Below, piece by piece: positions 1 to 9,208 of a stretch of DNA of 64,000 bases. Numbering within the stretch: position 1 is the first letter of the stretch; every line of letters begins with the position of its first letter. The translations under genes were made by a program, and so were the position numbers. Below the pieces are notes generated by a model. The model made no database searches. It saw nothing but the letters and a program-made list of their open reading frames with translations, and was not told where the DNA came from. The stretch lies in NCBI GenBank assembly GCA_945861865.1, contig CAMAWN010000008.1, forward strand, positions 1 to 64,000, read 5' to 3'. Source of the stretch: Candidatus Kuenenia stuttgartensis (GTDB lineage: Bacteria > Planctomycetota > Planctomycetia > Planctomycetales > Planctomycetaceae).

Positions 1-2
1 TC

Positions 3-128
3 GCTGACATGCTCGGCACGCTCCGTCGGCTCAGCGTCCGACAACAGGTTTTGACCTTGGCCCTCGCAGGACCAGGGTCTCGAAAAATCCAACAACTCCT
101 AGAAAACGCGGTGGCCTTGGCCACCTAA
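3..128 (+). CDS. C-terminal end of an unidentified gene, cut by the window start
   Basis: An open frame enters from the left edge and ends at TAA 126-128, giving about 41 residues rich in Leu, Gln and Ala, ending in QQLLENAVALAT. The stop lies only 17 bases before the convergent permease stop. The short tail gives no reliable family. Its style would fit the end of a transposase, but that is a guess. It could also be a chance open frame. Confidence 0.3.
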   Translation, partial: ADMLGTLRRLSVRQQVLTLALAGPGSRKIQQLLENAVALAT

Positions 129-144
129 AGTGCAAAAGTCGAAC

Positions 145-1608
145 TCAGACATTTCGCTGGGCGGTCAGTTCTTCCGGCGCGGCCGTCGCCAGCCGTGTGC
201 GGGCGTAACCGAAGAAGTAGATCAGCCCAATCGCGTACATCGTCAGCGTCAGCCACAGCACGACCGGTTCGTTCAGCCAACCGTAGACCAGCGCGGCGAA
301 CAAGCTCATCACGATGACGGCGGCCGGCAGGAACGGATACAGCGGCACCTTGTACGGCCGAGGCATGTGCGGCTCTTTCGCTCGCAGAATGAAAAGGCAG
401 ATCATCGACAGGATGTACCAGATCAGCGCGGTGAGATTGCAGGTTAGCACCGCGATCAGCACGGCGGCCTCGTTGAAGTAGCCCCAGATCACGAAGCCGG
501 CGACGACCAAACTCCAGACACCGATCGACACGTCCGGAGTGCGTCGCACCGGATGCACATGGCCGAGGATCGACGGCAAATAGCCCGCTCGCCCCATCGC
601 GAACGATTGCCGGCTGACGGCGAAGAGCATCCCGTTGTAGCTGGCCACCATCCCGCAAATCGCCAGCACCGAGAACGCGATCAAGTGCGGCGAGTGCGAC
701 GCATCGGGCCAGACCTCGCGATAAACCATTGGCAGCGGAAACAGAACCAATGGGTCGCCCGTTTTCTTGTAGTCGTTCCCCGCAGTGACGGCGAAGAACC
801 ATGTCAGCACGACCAACACGATCAACGTGATCTGCGCGTAGGTCAGCCCGCGTGGAATTGAACGGTGCGGCTCGTGAGCCTCCTCGGCCGCCAGCGCGAC
901 CGACTCGATAATGACCAGCCACCAGATGGCATAGGGGATCGCTTTGAGCACGCCTCCCCAGCCGTCCGTCAGCAGCGGTTCGGTGAAGATGCGTTCGATC
1001 TTCACGCCGGGAATGCACGCGATCCAAAACCAGACGAGTGCGATGATCGCTCCGTAGGTCATCCACTCCATGACCTTGGCCTGCTCTTTCGCGCCAATCC
1101 ATTGCAGGACCGCGAACAGCGCCACGGTGATCAGGGCCGCTGCCGTCGTGACCTTGCCGGCAGGTAAACCGTCCATCAGTAGATTCAAAATGAAATAGAC
1201 ATAGCCGCCCGTCGCGATCGCCGTGCCGATCGTCGCGAACAGACTTTCGAGAAACATCGACCAGCCCATCACGAAACCGAGCCACGGCCCGACCGCTCGG
1301 CGACCATAGGCCAACGGCCCGCCGGCGAAAGGCATCGCGACGGACAACTCCGAAAGAGCCAAAACCCAGGCCATGTACAACACGCACACAAACAACGACG
1401 CGATCAACATCCCCGTTGGCCCGGCGACTCCCAGGCCGCCGTTCCAGCCGAAGTATTCGCCGGTGATGACCGCTCCGACGCCGAGCGCCCAAATCTGTGC
1501 CGTCCCCATCGGCTTCTTCAGCGAATGCTCGTCGAGATATTTCTTTTCGTCCGGCCGCAGAGCCGCCGCATCAATGATCGCGTTTGGGTCCGGCAGGGAT
1601 TCGCTCAT
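145..1608 (-). CDS. APC-superfamily permease, ethanolamine-permease-like; candidate methylamine or amine importer
   Basis: A 487-residue integral membrane protein with about 12 hydrophobic segments. The stretch GEYFGWN near residue 50 and the ELSVAMPFAGGPLAYGRRA region are typical of the ethanolamine/amino-acid branch of the APC superfamily. The EEAHEPHRSIPRG loop near the middle is the usual conserved APC loop. I chose the ATG at 1606-1608 (MSESLPDPNA), because the upstream extension is basic and not membrane-like. The gene is divergent from the N-methylglutamate pathway operon with about 136 bp between start codons, so they may share a control region. By context it may import methylamine, ethanolamine or a methylated amino compound. 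The family is clear, the substrate is inferred. Confidence 0.82.
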   Translation of the reverse strand: MSESLPDPNAIIDAAALRPDEKKYLDEHSLKKPMGTAQIWALGVGAVITGEYFGWNGGLGVAGPTGMLIASLFVCVLYMAWVLALSELSVAMPFAGGPLAYGRRAVGPWLGFVMGWSMFLESLFATIGTAIATGGYVYFILNLLMDGLPAGKVTTAAALITVALFAVLQWIGAKEQAKVMEWMTYGAIIALVWFWIACIPGVKIERIFTEPLLTDGWGGVLKAIPYAIWWLVIIESVALAAEEAHEPHRSIPRGLTYAQITLIVLVVLTWFFAVTAGNDYKKTGDPLVLFPLPMVYREVWPDASHSPHLIAFSVLAICGMVASYNGMLFAVSRQSFAMGRAGYLPSILGHVHPVRRTPDVSIGVWSLVVAGFVIWGYFNEAAVLIAVLTCNLTALIWYILSMICLFILRAKEPHMPRPYKVPLYPFLPAAVIVMSLFAALVYGWLNEPVVLWLTLTMYAIGLIYFFGYARTRLATAAPEELTAQRNV

Positions 1609-1744
1609 GAGTCGCCTCGCGTTGCGGGGATTTCGCGTGGCCATCACACACGGCGCGGTCTCGTGTTTCAAGTGCGTGGAATCCCGGCCGATGTGGTTTT
1701 AGACTGCGGCCCACTCTTAGGGATCGCAACGCGCGGAGTCATAC

Positions 1745-2656
1745 ATGTGCGGCATCGTGGGGTTTCTGGCCAAGAAGCCGGAGTTTGTGCAATCGCTCGG
1801 TGAGCATGTCGTGCCGATGCTCACCTGCATGGGTGATCGCGGCCCCGATTCCGCTGGCTTGGCGGTTTTCGGTGAGCCGGTTGAATCGTCGCTGCGGCGT
1901 TTCAGCCTGTACGCCCCCGACCGCCGCTTCGACTGGAGTGCTTTCGAGCAGCAACTCGCCACTCGCATTGGCGGACAGATCGAATTGAACGCTTTAGAAA
2001 ACCATGCGGTGCTGATCGGCTCGGTCGAACCGGTGCGTCTCAAAGCGTGGTTGACCGAAACGCATCCCGCGCTGCACCTGCTTTCGACCGGCCGAGCGAT
2101 CGACGTTTACAAAGACGAAGGGCATCCGTCCGACATCGCTCGGCGATACCAATTCACTCAGTTCAGAGGAACTCACGCGGTCGGGCACACACGCATGGCA
2201 ACGGAATCGGCCGTGTCTCCGGCGCACGCTCACCCTTTCACGGCGGGCGAGGATTTTTGTCTGGTCCACAACGGCTCGCTGTCGAACCCGTACAGCGTGC
2301 GCCGCAAGCTGGAGAAAAAGGGGATCCGCTTTGAAACCGACAACGACACCGAAGCCGCTTGCCGGTTCCTCGAATGGCGGATGAGCGAAGGGGATCAACT
2401 GGAAACGGCGATTCAAAAAGGCTTCGAGGAACTCGACGGCTTCTTCACGTTGCTGATGGCAACCGCCGACAAGCTAATCCTGGTTCGCGATCCGTTCGCT
2501 TGCAAACCGGCCGTCGCCGTCGAAACCGATGAGTACGTCGCCATCTCGTCCGAGTACCGCGCTCTTGCCCACCTGCCCGGCGTGAAAAACGCTCGCATCT
2601 TTGAACCTGTTCCGGAACAGATCTACTCATGGACCGTGTCATCCCCCTCGACCTGA
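1745..2656 (+). CDS. mgsA: N-methylglutamate synthase subunit A (class II glutamine amidotransferase)
   Basis: 303 residues. Cys2 after the initiator Met (MCGIVGF) is the N-terminal nucleophile of class II glutamine amidotransferases. GDRGPDSAGLAVFG and GHTRMATESAVSPAHAHPF are the expected substrate-pocket motifs. The protein is the amidotransferase domain alone, without a synthase or phosphoribosyltransferase domain, which fits MgsA/GlxB. A GGAG ribosome-binding site lies about 6 bases before the ATG. It opens an operon in which mgsB overlaps it by 28 bp. In methylotrophs MgsABC makes N-methylglutamate from methylamine or gamma-glutamylmethylamide and glutamate. Alternative: the rhizobial glxBCD set of the same architecture, but the adjacent gmaS and mgd genes favour the NMG pathway. 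Confidence 0.88.
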   Translation: MCGIVGFLAKKPEFVQSLGEHVVPMLTCMGDRGPDSAGLAVFGEPVESSLRRFSLYAPDRRFDWSAFEQQLATRIGGQIELNALENHAVLIGSVEPVRLKAWLTETHPALHLLSTGRAIDVYKDEGHPSDIARRYQFTQFRGTHAVGHTRMATESAVSPAHAHPFTAGEDFCLVHNGSLSNPYSVRRKLEKKGIRFETDNDTEAACRFLEWRMSEGDQLETAIQKGFEELDGFFTLLMATADKLILVRDPFACKPAVAVETDEYVAISSEYRALAHLPGVKNARIFEPVPEQIYSWTVSSPST

Positions 2657-3321
2657 CCCGCCTGACCGTGCGCGAACTGAATCACTTTCTGCACCACGAC
2701 CTGCCAACCGGCGACGCGGTGCGAGTGGAGATTCTCAATCCGAACGGCATGCACAACCTCGCCGTTGGTTTGGATGCGCCCGCTGAGATCGACATCCTCG
2801 GTCACGCCGGCTACTTCATCGCCGGCATGAACAAGCGAGCCAACGTGACGGTCCACGGCAACGTCGGCTGGAGCGTCGCCGAAAACATCATGTCCGGCAC
2901 CGTCCGCGTGAAAGGCTGCGCGTCCGAATGCGCCGGAGCCTCCGGCCACGGCGGCCTGCTGGTCATCGAAGAGGACGCCTCGTCCCGCTGCGGCATCTCG
3001 CTGAAAGGCTGCGACATCGTCGTCGGCGGCAGCGTCGGCCACATGTCCGCCTTCATGGCTCAAGCCGGAACGCTCGTCGTCTGCGGCGACGCCGGCGGCA
3101 GCCTCGGCGACTCGCTGTACGAAGCCACGATCTACGTTGGCGGAAAGATTCACAGCCTCGGAGCCGACGCGCAGGAAGAACCAATGACCGCCGCCGACAT
3201 GGCTCGTGTCAGTGATCTGCTGACGAAAGCCGGCATCGCACGCGATCTGAAATCGTTCAAGCGAGTCGCCTCCAAACGATCCCTCTACCACTGGCACGCC
3301 GACGCGGGACAAGAGTATTGA
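2629..3321 (+). CDS. mgsB: N-methylglutamate synthase subunit B (GltB C-terminal GXGXG-domain homologue)
   Basis: 230 residues matching the right-handed beta-helix (GXGXG) domain found at the C-terminus of glutamate synthase large subunits, here a separate protein. Repeated turns such as GNVGWSVAENIMSGTVRVKG and GAGASGHGG-like glycine steps give the pattern. The start at 2629 lies inside the end of mgsA (28 bp overlap), and mgsC begins one base after the stop, so translation is probably coupled. It would scaffold the complex between the amidotransferase MgsA and the FMN/Fe-S subunit MgsC. Confidence 0.87.
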   Translation: MDRVIPLDLTRLTVRELNHFLHHDLPTGDAVRVEILNPNGMHNLAVGLDAPAEIDILGHAGYFIAGMNKRANVTVHGNVGWSVAENIMSGTVRVKGCASECAGASGHGGLLVIEEDASSRCGISLKGCDIVVGGSVGHMSAFMAQAGTLVVCGDAGGSLGDSLYEATIYVGGKIHSLGADAQEEPMTAADMARVSDLLTKAGIARDLKSFKRVASKRSLYHWHADAGQEY

Positions 3322-3322
3322 A

Positions 3323-4660
3323 ATGACCGATCCGATTCATCGCGAAGAAAGCTTCACCTTCGACCGGCATGTCCTGGAGTACATCCAGCAAGCCGCCGAG
3401 CACGGGCTGTACGACATCCGTGGCCTCGGAGCCAAACGCAAGCTGCCGACGTTCGACGATCTCGTCTTTCTCACGGCCAGCGCGTCGCGATACCCGCTCG
3501 AAGGCTATCGTGAGAAGTGCGTCTCGAAGACGGTGCTCGGCACTCGCTTCGCCAAGAAGCCGGTTGAACTCGAAACGCCCGTCACGATTGCCGGCATGAG
3601 CTTCGGAGCACTTTCGGCCAACGTCAAAGAAGCACTCGGCCGAGCCGCGACGGAGATCGGCACATCGACGACCACTGGCGACGGCGGCATGACTCCCGAG
3701 GAACGGCAATCGTCGAAGACACTCGTCTATCAATGCCTGCCGTCGCGATACGGATTCAATCCGGACGACCTTCGCAAGGCCAACGCGATCGAACTAGTCC
3801 TCGGCCAAGGTGCGAAACCCGGCGGCGGCGGCATGTTGCTCGGCCAGAAAGTCAGCGAACGAGTCGCCGGCATGAGAACGCTTCCGGCCGGCATCGACCA
3901 ACGCTCGGCCTGCCGGCATCCCGACTGGACTGGCCCCGATGATCTGACGATCAAGATCAACGAACTCCGCGAGATCACCGACTGGCAAGTCCCGATCTAT
4001 GTGAAGATGGGAGCCACGCGAGTCCGCGAAGACGTGAAGCTGGCGGTCAAAGCCGGAGCCGACGTCGTCGTCATCGACGGAATGCAGGGCGGAACGGCCG
4101 CGACTCAGCAATGCTTCATCGAACACGCCGGCATCCCAACACTCGCCGCATTGCCGCTCGCCGTGCAAGCTCTTGAAGAGATGGACGTCTTCGGCACCGT
4201 GCAGCTCATCATCTCTGGCGGCATCCGCTCCGGAGCCGACGTCGCCAAAGCCCTCGCTCTCGGAGCCGACGCCGTCGCGATCGGACAAGCGGTGCTGATG
4301 GCTCTCGGCTGCAACAGTCCGACGTACACTCACGACGGCGAACGCATCGACGCGACCGACGACTATGCGAAACTCGGCACGGCTCCCGGCTATTGCCATC
4401 ACTGTCACACCGGCCGCTGCCCCGTCGGCATCACGACGCAGCTTCCCGAACTCGAATCCCGCATGACGCCCGAATGGGGAGCCAAGCGGCTAAAGAATTA
4501 CCTGCAAGTGCTGACGATGGAGCTGACCACGCTCGCCCGAGCCTGCGGCAAATCCAACGTGCATCATCTGGAACGCGAAGACCTCGTCGCCCTGACGATC
4601 GAAGCCGCCGCGATGGCGAAAGTGCCGCTCGCCGGAACGAATTGGATTCCGGGACAATAA
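3323..4660 (+). CDS. mgsC: N-methylglutamate synthase subunit C (FMN/Fe-S glutamate-synthase-like)
   Basis: 445 residues equivalent to the FMN-binding central/synthase domain of glutamate synthase. GMSFGALSANVKEALGRAA and the GGGGMLLGQKVS loop belong to the FMN barrel. GYCHHCHTGRCPVGI near residue 360 is the cysteine cluster that binds the [3Fe-4S] centre in this family. With MgsA and MgsB it reconstitutes, as three polypeptides, the domains of a GltB-like enzyme. gmaS starts 13 bases downstream. The full-length bifunctional GltB is encoded separately at 36.4 kb, so the two systems are distinct. Confidence 0.9.
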   Translation: MTDPIHREESFTFDRHVLEYIQQAAEHGLYDIRGLGAKRKLPTFDDLVFLTASASRYPLEGYREKCVSKTVLGTRFAKKPVELETPVTIAGMSFGALSANVKEALGRAATEIGTSTTTGDGGMTPEERQSSKTLVYQCLPSRYGFNPDDLRKANAIELVLGQGAKPGGGGMLLGQKVSERVAGMRTLPAGIDQRSACRHPDWTGPDDLTIKINELREITDWQVPIYVKMGATRVREDVKLAVKAGADVVVIDGMQGGTAATQQCFIEHAGIPTLAALPLAVQALEEMDVFGTVQLIISGGIRSGADVAKALALGADAVAIGQAVLMALGCNSPTYTHDGERIDATDDYAKLGTAPGYCHHCHTGRCPVGITTQLPELESRMTPEWGAKRLKNYLQVLTMELTTLARACGKSNVHHLEREDLVALTIEAAAMAKVPLAGTNWIPGQ

Positions 4661-4673
4661 CTTTGGAGTCACC

Positions 4674-6032
4674 ATGAACGACCGCAATGTTCTGCGCAAG
4701 CGTCTCGAACAGGACAAGATTGAATTCCTCCTCGTCCAATTCGTGGACATCCACGGCGCGGCGAAAGGCAAGATGGTCCCGGTGTCGTATCTCGACGACG
4801 CGCTAGACATCGGAGCGGGCTTCGCCGGCGCGGCGATGTGGGGCATCGGACAGGGGCCGCATGGGCATGATGTGATGGCTCGGATTGATCCGGCCACTTG
4901 TACTCCGCTGGCGTGGATGCCGAATACGGCTCGGTTCGCCTCGAATCTATTTGTGGACAATCAGCCGCATCCGTTTTGCTCGCGGACCAATTTGCAGCGA
5001 GTGTTGAACGAGGCCAAGGCGAAGGGTTTCGTGTTCAACGTCGGCATGGAACCGGAGCACTTTCTGGTGCAACGCAACTGCGACGGTTCGATCCGGCCGT
5101 GGGATCCGGTCGGTGTCGATACGTTGGAAAAACCGTGTTACGACTACCGCTCGATGTCCGCCGCGATGGGCTATCTGCAAGACGTGACGACGGCGCTCAA
5201 TCAACTCGGCTGGGGCGCGTACCAGGTCGATCACGAGGACGCGAACGGGCAGTACGAAGTCAATTTTAATTACGCCGACGCCCTCGTCACCGCCGACCGA
5301 GTCACCTTCTTCCGCATGTTGAGCACCGAGATCGCCAAGAAGTACGGAGCGATCGTCACGCACATGCCCAAGCCGTTCTCCGACCGTACCGGCAGCGGCC
5401 TGCACGTCCATTTTCATCTGGCCGATGCGGAGTCAGGCAAGAATGTTTGCCTCGATCACTCCGACCCGCGCGGTCTCGGCTTGTCGAAGCTGGCGTATCA
5501 CTTCCTCGGCGGAGTCATCCAGCACGCACGAGCGATCTGCGCGGTCACCAGTCCGACAGTCAACTGCTACAAGCGGCTGCAAGTCGGAGCGGGTTTGACC
5601 TCCAGCCGTTCGGGCTTCAACTGGACTCCGGCGTTCGCCAGCTACGGCGACAACAACCGCACGCAAATGATCCGAGTCGCCGGCCCCGGCCACTGCGAAG
5701 ACCGCACCGTCTCCGCCGGCTGCAATCCGTACCTGGCGTTGGCCGCGTTTCTGGCCGCCGGACTGGACGGCATCGAAAACAAACTCGATCCGGGCGAACC
5801 GAACCTCGGCAACCTGTATCAACGCACGCTCGCCGACATCCGCGACTCCGGCATCAAACTGCTCCCGCAATCGCTGAACGAAGCGGTCGAAGAACTTCGC
5901 AACGACGCCGTGGTGAAGTCCGCGTTGGGAGTCATCGCCGACGACTTCATCGACCTGAAATCCCGCGAATGGCAGAGCTTCCACAAGCAAGTGTCGCCGT
6001 GGGAAATCGAGCAGTATTTGACGTCGCTGTGA
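4674..6032 (+). CDS. gmaS: Gamma-glutamylmethylamide synthetase (glutamine synthetase family)
   Basis: 452 residues of the glutamine synthetase fold, group III/GlnT-like. GMEPEHFLVQ (near residue 122) and QYEVNFNYADAL carry the metal-binding glutamates. RTGSGLHVHFHL is the ATP/glutamate-site histidine motif, and NCYKRLQ and GCNPYLALAA are further signatures. A GGAG site lies shortly before the ATG. In NMG-pathway bacteria this enzyme condenses methylamine and glutamate with ATP. Sequence alone cannot fully separate it from a true glutamine synthetase or glutamate-polyamine ligase; its position between mgsC and the mgd genes decides the call. Confidence 0.87.
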   Translation: MNDRNVLRKRLEQDKIEFLLVQFVDIHGAAKGKMVPVSYLDDALDIGAGFAGAAMWGIGQGPHGHDVMARIDPATCTPLAWMPNTARFASNLFVDNQPHPFCSRTNLQRVLNEAKAKGFVFNVGMEPEHFLVQRNCDGSIRPWDPVGVDTLEKPCYDYRSMSAAMGYLQDVTTALNQLGWGAYQVDHEDANGQYEVNFNYADALVTADRVTFFRMLSTEIAKKYGAIVTHMPKPFSDRTGSGLHVHFHLADAESGKNVCLDHSDPRGLGLSKLAYHFLGGVIQHARAICAVTSPTVNCYKRLQVGAGLTSSRSGFNWTPAFASYGDNNRTQMIRVAGPGHCEDRTVSAGCNPYLALAAFLAAGLDGIENKLDPGEPNLGNLYQRTLADIRDSGIKLLPQSLNEAVEELRNDAVVKSALGVIADDFIDLKSREWQSFHKQVSPWEIEQYLTSL

Positions 6033-6126
6033 TGGGATGACAGAGGAACGCTAATCGACGCTATTCTGCACGCACCAGAATTCGCGATGATTCGTGTTCC
6101 AGCTTCTTTTGACTTCGGAGATTCAG

Positions 6127-6402
6127 ATGTCATTTGAAATCGACTGCCCGAACTGCGGGTGCCGGCCCGTGTGGGAGTATCACTACGGCGGGACGCCTCG
6201 CCAGCGGCCGGATGGCTCGGCGACCGAGCGGCAATGGGCGGAGTATCTCTACAACCGGCCGAACGTCGCCGGGGAGCAGACCGAGTGGTGGTATCACCGC
6301 TCCGCCTGCAAGCTGTGGTTCCTCGTTCGCCGAGACACTCGGACGAACCAAGTGCTGACAACCAAGCGGTTCGCTCCGCAAGAGGAGGCGTCGGGTGGCT
6401 GA
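6127..6402 (+). CDS. mgdB: N-methylglutamate dehydrogenase delta subunit (SoxD-like)
   Basis: 91 residues, the usual size of the sarcosine oxidase delta subunit. CPNCGC at residues 6-11 and H plus C in YHRSACKLW form the C-x2-C...H-x3-C zinc site known for this family. GGAG at 6117-6120 precedes the ATG at 6127; an upstream in-frame ATG at 6094 lacks this support. Its stop overlaps the GTG start of mgdC by 8 bp, showing co-translation. It probably caps the alpha/beta core of the heterotetramer. Confidence 0.88.
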   Translation: MSFEIDCPNCGCRPVWEYHYGGTPRQRPDGSATERQWAEYLYNRPNVAGEQTEWWYHRSACKLWFLVRRDTRTNQVLTTKRFAPQEEASGG

Positions 6403-9208
6403 GGATCACGGCAGCATCGAGTTTGAATTCGACGGACATCGCGTGCGCGCCGAGTCCGGTCAGACGGTCGCCGGCGCGCTGCATGCCGCGGGCGAGCACA
6501 TCATCTCGCGGAGCTTCAAATATCACCGGCCGCGCGGGCTGTTGTGCATGTCGGGCCGCTGTCCGAATTGCATTTGCACGGTCGATGGCACTCCGAACGT
6601 CCGCATCTGCACGCAGGCCGCGAAGCCGGGCATGGTCGTGAAGTCGCAGAATGCGTGGCCGTCTGTGAAGTTCGACCTGCTCCGCATCTTCGACAAGCTG
6701 CACCGCTTCATGCCGGTCGGGTTTTACTACAAGCGCATGTACAAGCCGCGCTGGATGTGGCCGGTCTGGGAGAAAATTATCCGCCGCATTGCCGGCCTCG
6801 GCACAATCAACCGCGAGCACGGCGCGGAAGGCGTGTACGACAAACAGAATCTCTTCACCGACGTCGCCGTGATCGGCGGCGGCCTCGCGGGATTGAATGC
6901 GGCGCTCGCGGCCGCCGACGCGGGAGTGACCGTCACGCTCATCGACGAACAACCGGCACTCGGCGGACATTTGCGGCATGATCCGGAACTTGTGGAACCG
7001 ATTAGTGACTTGATCCGCCGTGTGTCCGAACATCCGGCGATCACCGTGATCTCCTCGGCCGGCGTCTTCGGCTGCTACGAGGGAAACTATCTCGGCATTC
7101 AGCAAGGTCAGCGGATGATCCGGCTTCGCGCCGCTCAGGTGATCGTCGCGACGGGCTGCTGGGAGCGGCCGCTGATCTTCGAGAACAACGACTTGCCCGG
7201 CGTCATGCTGGCGAGTGGCGTGCAGCGGTTGCTGCATCTCGATCATTGTCAGTTCCCCGGCGAAGCGGTTGTTGTCACCGACAATGCTCAGGGCTATCGA
7301 GTCGCGAAGCAGCTCAAAGCCGCAGGTACGCGTGTCTCGGCAATTATCGATGTGCGAGACAATCCCTCGGAGACAGCCGACGGCATCCGCACGTTTCGCG
7401 GCCACACGATCATCTCGGCCAGCGGTTCGCGGCATGTGAATGGCGCGGTCATCGCGCCGCTCGCTGGACATCCACGGCAGTCGATTTCATGCCGCTGGAT
7501 CGTACAGGCGGTGGGATTTACTCCCGCGAATTCGCTGCTGTACCAGAACGGCTGCAAGCTGCGATACGACGAGTCGCTCGATCAGGCGGCCGTGATCCAA
7601 CACGCTCCGGCGATGCATTCGGCCGGCACGGTGAATGGCCTGCACGATCCACGCGATGCTGCATCGGACGGACAACGTGCAGGGTTGGCTGCGGCCGAAG
7701 CTCTGTGCTCTCCGTGCCTCAGTGTTTCAAACCCGTCGGTGGAAACCGCATTGGAAACACAGAGTCACAGAGGGGAGACAGCACCCATGTGCCATTACGT
7801 TTCCCCATCCGATGCGAAGAAAAAGTTCGTCTGCCTGTGCGAGGATGTCACCGAGAAGGACATCTGCGACGCGATCGACGAAGGCTACTCGAACATCGAG
7901 ACGTTGAAGCGGTATTCGACGGTCAGCATGGGGCCGTGTCAGGGGAAGATGTGCCAATCGGCGTCGATTGCGATTTGTGCTCGGCACAACGGGCAGTCGA
8001 TCGCGGAGACCGGCGTCACGACCGCTCGGCCGCCGGAGCAGCCGTTGCCGTTGGGTGTGCTCGCCGGGCGGACGTTGCATTTCTCGCTGATCCGTCGCAC
8101 GCCGATGCACGCCTGGCACGAGCAGGCCGGGGCCAAGATGGGAGACGCCGGCAATTGGAAACGTCCACAGGTTTATTCGTCGGTTCCACAGGAATACGAA
8201 GCGGTGCGGCAACGAGCCGGACTGATTGACGTCTCGACGCTCGGCAAGATTGAGTTGCGCGGTGCGGACGTCGTCCAGTTTCTGGAATTCATCTACCCAA
8301 ATCGGTTCGCGAACTTGAAGCTCGGCCGCGTGCGGTACGGAGTGATCTGCGATGACGCGGGTATTTTGTTGGACGACGGCACGATCGCGCGGTTGGGAGA
8401 CGACCGATTCTTTCTGACGACCACAACCGGCAACGCGGATGCGATTGATAGTTGGTTCCGCTGGTGGCTGGCGGCTCGACCGGAGTGGGATGTGCGGATG
8501 ACGAACGTGTCGGCCAGTTACGCCGCGATGAACCTCGCCGGTCCGCGCAGTCGCGAGGTTTTGAAGAAGCTGACCGACGCGGACCTCTCATCCGACGCGA
8601 TGCCGTATCTCGCCGCCAGCGAATGCACGATCGCGGGCGTGTCGGTCATCGTGCTGCGAATCGGGTTCGTCGGCGAACTCGGCTACGAGATTCACGTCCC
8701 CAGCCAATTTGGATTGCACGTCTGGGAAGCGATCCTCGAAGCGGGCCGCGAGTTCTCGATCGCACCGTTCGGCCTCGAAGCTCAGCGAGTGCTGCGGTTG
8801 GAGAAGAAACATCTGCTGCCTGGGATCGACACCGACGCGCTCTCGAACCCGCTGGAAGCGGACCTGCCGTGGATCGTGAAGCTCGACAAGGCGGATTTCA
8901 TCGGCAAGGAATCGCTGGCTCGTGCTCAGCAACGCGGTGATCGCAACAAGCTGATCGGCTTTCGATTGTCGGAACCGGTCGTGCCGGACCTCGCGTCACT
9001 GGTGCTCTGCGACGGCAAGCTCGGCGGACGGATCACGTCTTGCGGTTATTCACCGGCAGTGGGCGGGACGATCGGGTTGGCCTGGGTTCCGGCCAATCTC
9101 GCTGGCAACGGGCAGACGATTCAGATTCAAGTCAATGGGCGAACGATCCCGGCGGTTGTGCAGGACGAACCGTTCTACGATCCCAGCGGAGCGAAGTTGA
9201 AATCATGA
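6395..9208 (+). CDS. mgdC: N-methylglutamate dehydrogenase alpha subunit (SoxA-like) with retained Fe-S cysteine motifs
   Basis: 937 residues from a GTG start. Domains in order: N-terminal [2Fe-2S]-type domain (C51-x4-C56-x2-C59-x12-C72); an FAD/NAD Rossmann domain with GGGLAGLNAALAAADAG near residue 160; a BFD-like A3 domain near residue 478 with CLCEDV and GPCQGKMC; and a C-terminal aminomethyltransferase (GcvT-like) domain pair that binds tetrahydrofolate. In the sarcosine oxidase alpha subunits I know, these cysteine sets are largely lost; here both are present, suggesting Fe-S clusters and an electron acceptor other than oxygen. Bases 7701-7776 encode an extra segment between the FAD and A3 domains derived from an inverted repeat. 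Its stop overlaps the mgdD start (ATGA). Confidence 0.85.
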   Translation: MAEDHGSIEFEFDGHRVRAESGQTVAGALHAAGEHIISRSFKYHRPRGLLCMSGRCPNCICTVDGTPNVRICTQAAKPGMVVKSQNAWPSVKFDLLRIFDKLHRFMPVGFYYKRMYKPRWMWPVWEKIIRRIAGLGTINREHGAEGVYDKQNLFTDVAVIGGGLAGLNAALAAADAGVTVTLIDEQPALGGHLRHDPELVEPISDLIRRVSEHPAITVISSAGVFGCYEGNYLGIQQGQRMIRLRAAQVIVATGCWERPLIFENNDLPGVMLASGVQRLLHLDHCQFPGEAVVVTDNAQGYRVAKQLKAAGTRVSAIIDVRDNPSETADGIRTFRGHTIISASGSRHVNGAVIAPLAGHPRQSISCRWIVQAVGFTPANSLLYQNGCKLRYDESLDQAAVIQHAPAMHSAGTVNGLHDPRDAASDGQRAGLAAAEALCSPCLSVSNPSVETALETQSHRGETAPMCHYVSPSDAKKKFVCLCEDVTEKDICDAIDEGYSNIETLKRYSTVSMGPCQGKMCQSASIAICARHNGQSIAETGVTTARPPEQPLPLGVLAGRTLHFSLIRRTPMHAWHEQAGAKMGDAGNWKRPQVYSSVPQEYEAVRQRAGLIDVSTLGKIELRGADVVQFLEFIYPNRFANLKLGRVRYGVICDDAGILLDDGTIARLGDDRFFLTTTTGNADAIDSWFRWWLAARPEWDVRMTNVSASYAAMNLAGPRSREVLKKLTDADLSSDAMPYLAASECTIAGVSVIVLRIGFVGELGYEIHVPSQFGLHVWEAILEAGREFSIAPFGLEAQRVLRLEKKHLLPGIDTDALSNPLEADLPWIVKLDKADFIGKESLARAQQRGDRNKLIGFRLSEPVVPDLASLVLCDGKLGGRITSCGYSPAVGGTIGLAWVPANLAGNGQTIQIQVNGRTIPAVVQDEPFYDPSGAKLKS
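7701..7776. repeat. Imperfect inverted repeat inside mgdC, in frame
   Basis: The left arm (7701-7728, CTCTGTGCTCTCCGTGCCTC then AGTGTTTC) and right arm (7753-7776, GAAACACAGAGTCACAGAG then GGGAG) are partly complementary and rich in CTCTGTG/CACAGAG words. The frame stays open across the element, which encodes a Ser/Glu/Thr-rich linker between the FAD and BFD-like domains. It looks like intergenic repeat material captured by a gene. Confidence 0.55.

Noticed and set aside
1-145. Left edge as the end of an insertion sequence
   Set aside because: Only 41 codons are visible, no terminal inverted repeat or target duplication can be shown.
5819-7471. Open frame of 550 codons on the minus strand across gmaS, mgdB and mgdC
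   Set aside because: Antisense to three well-supported genes and without domain similarity.
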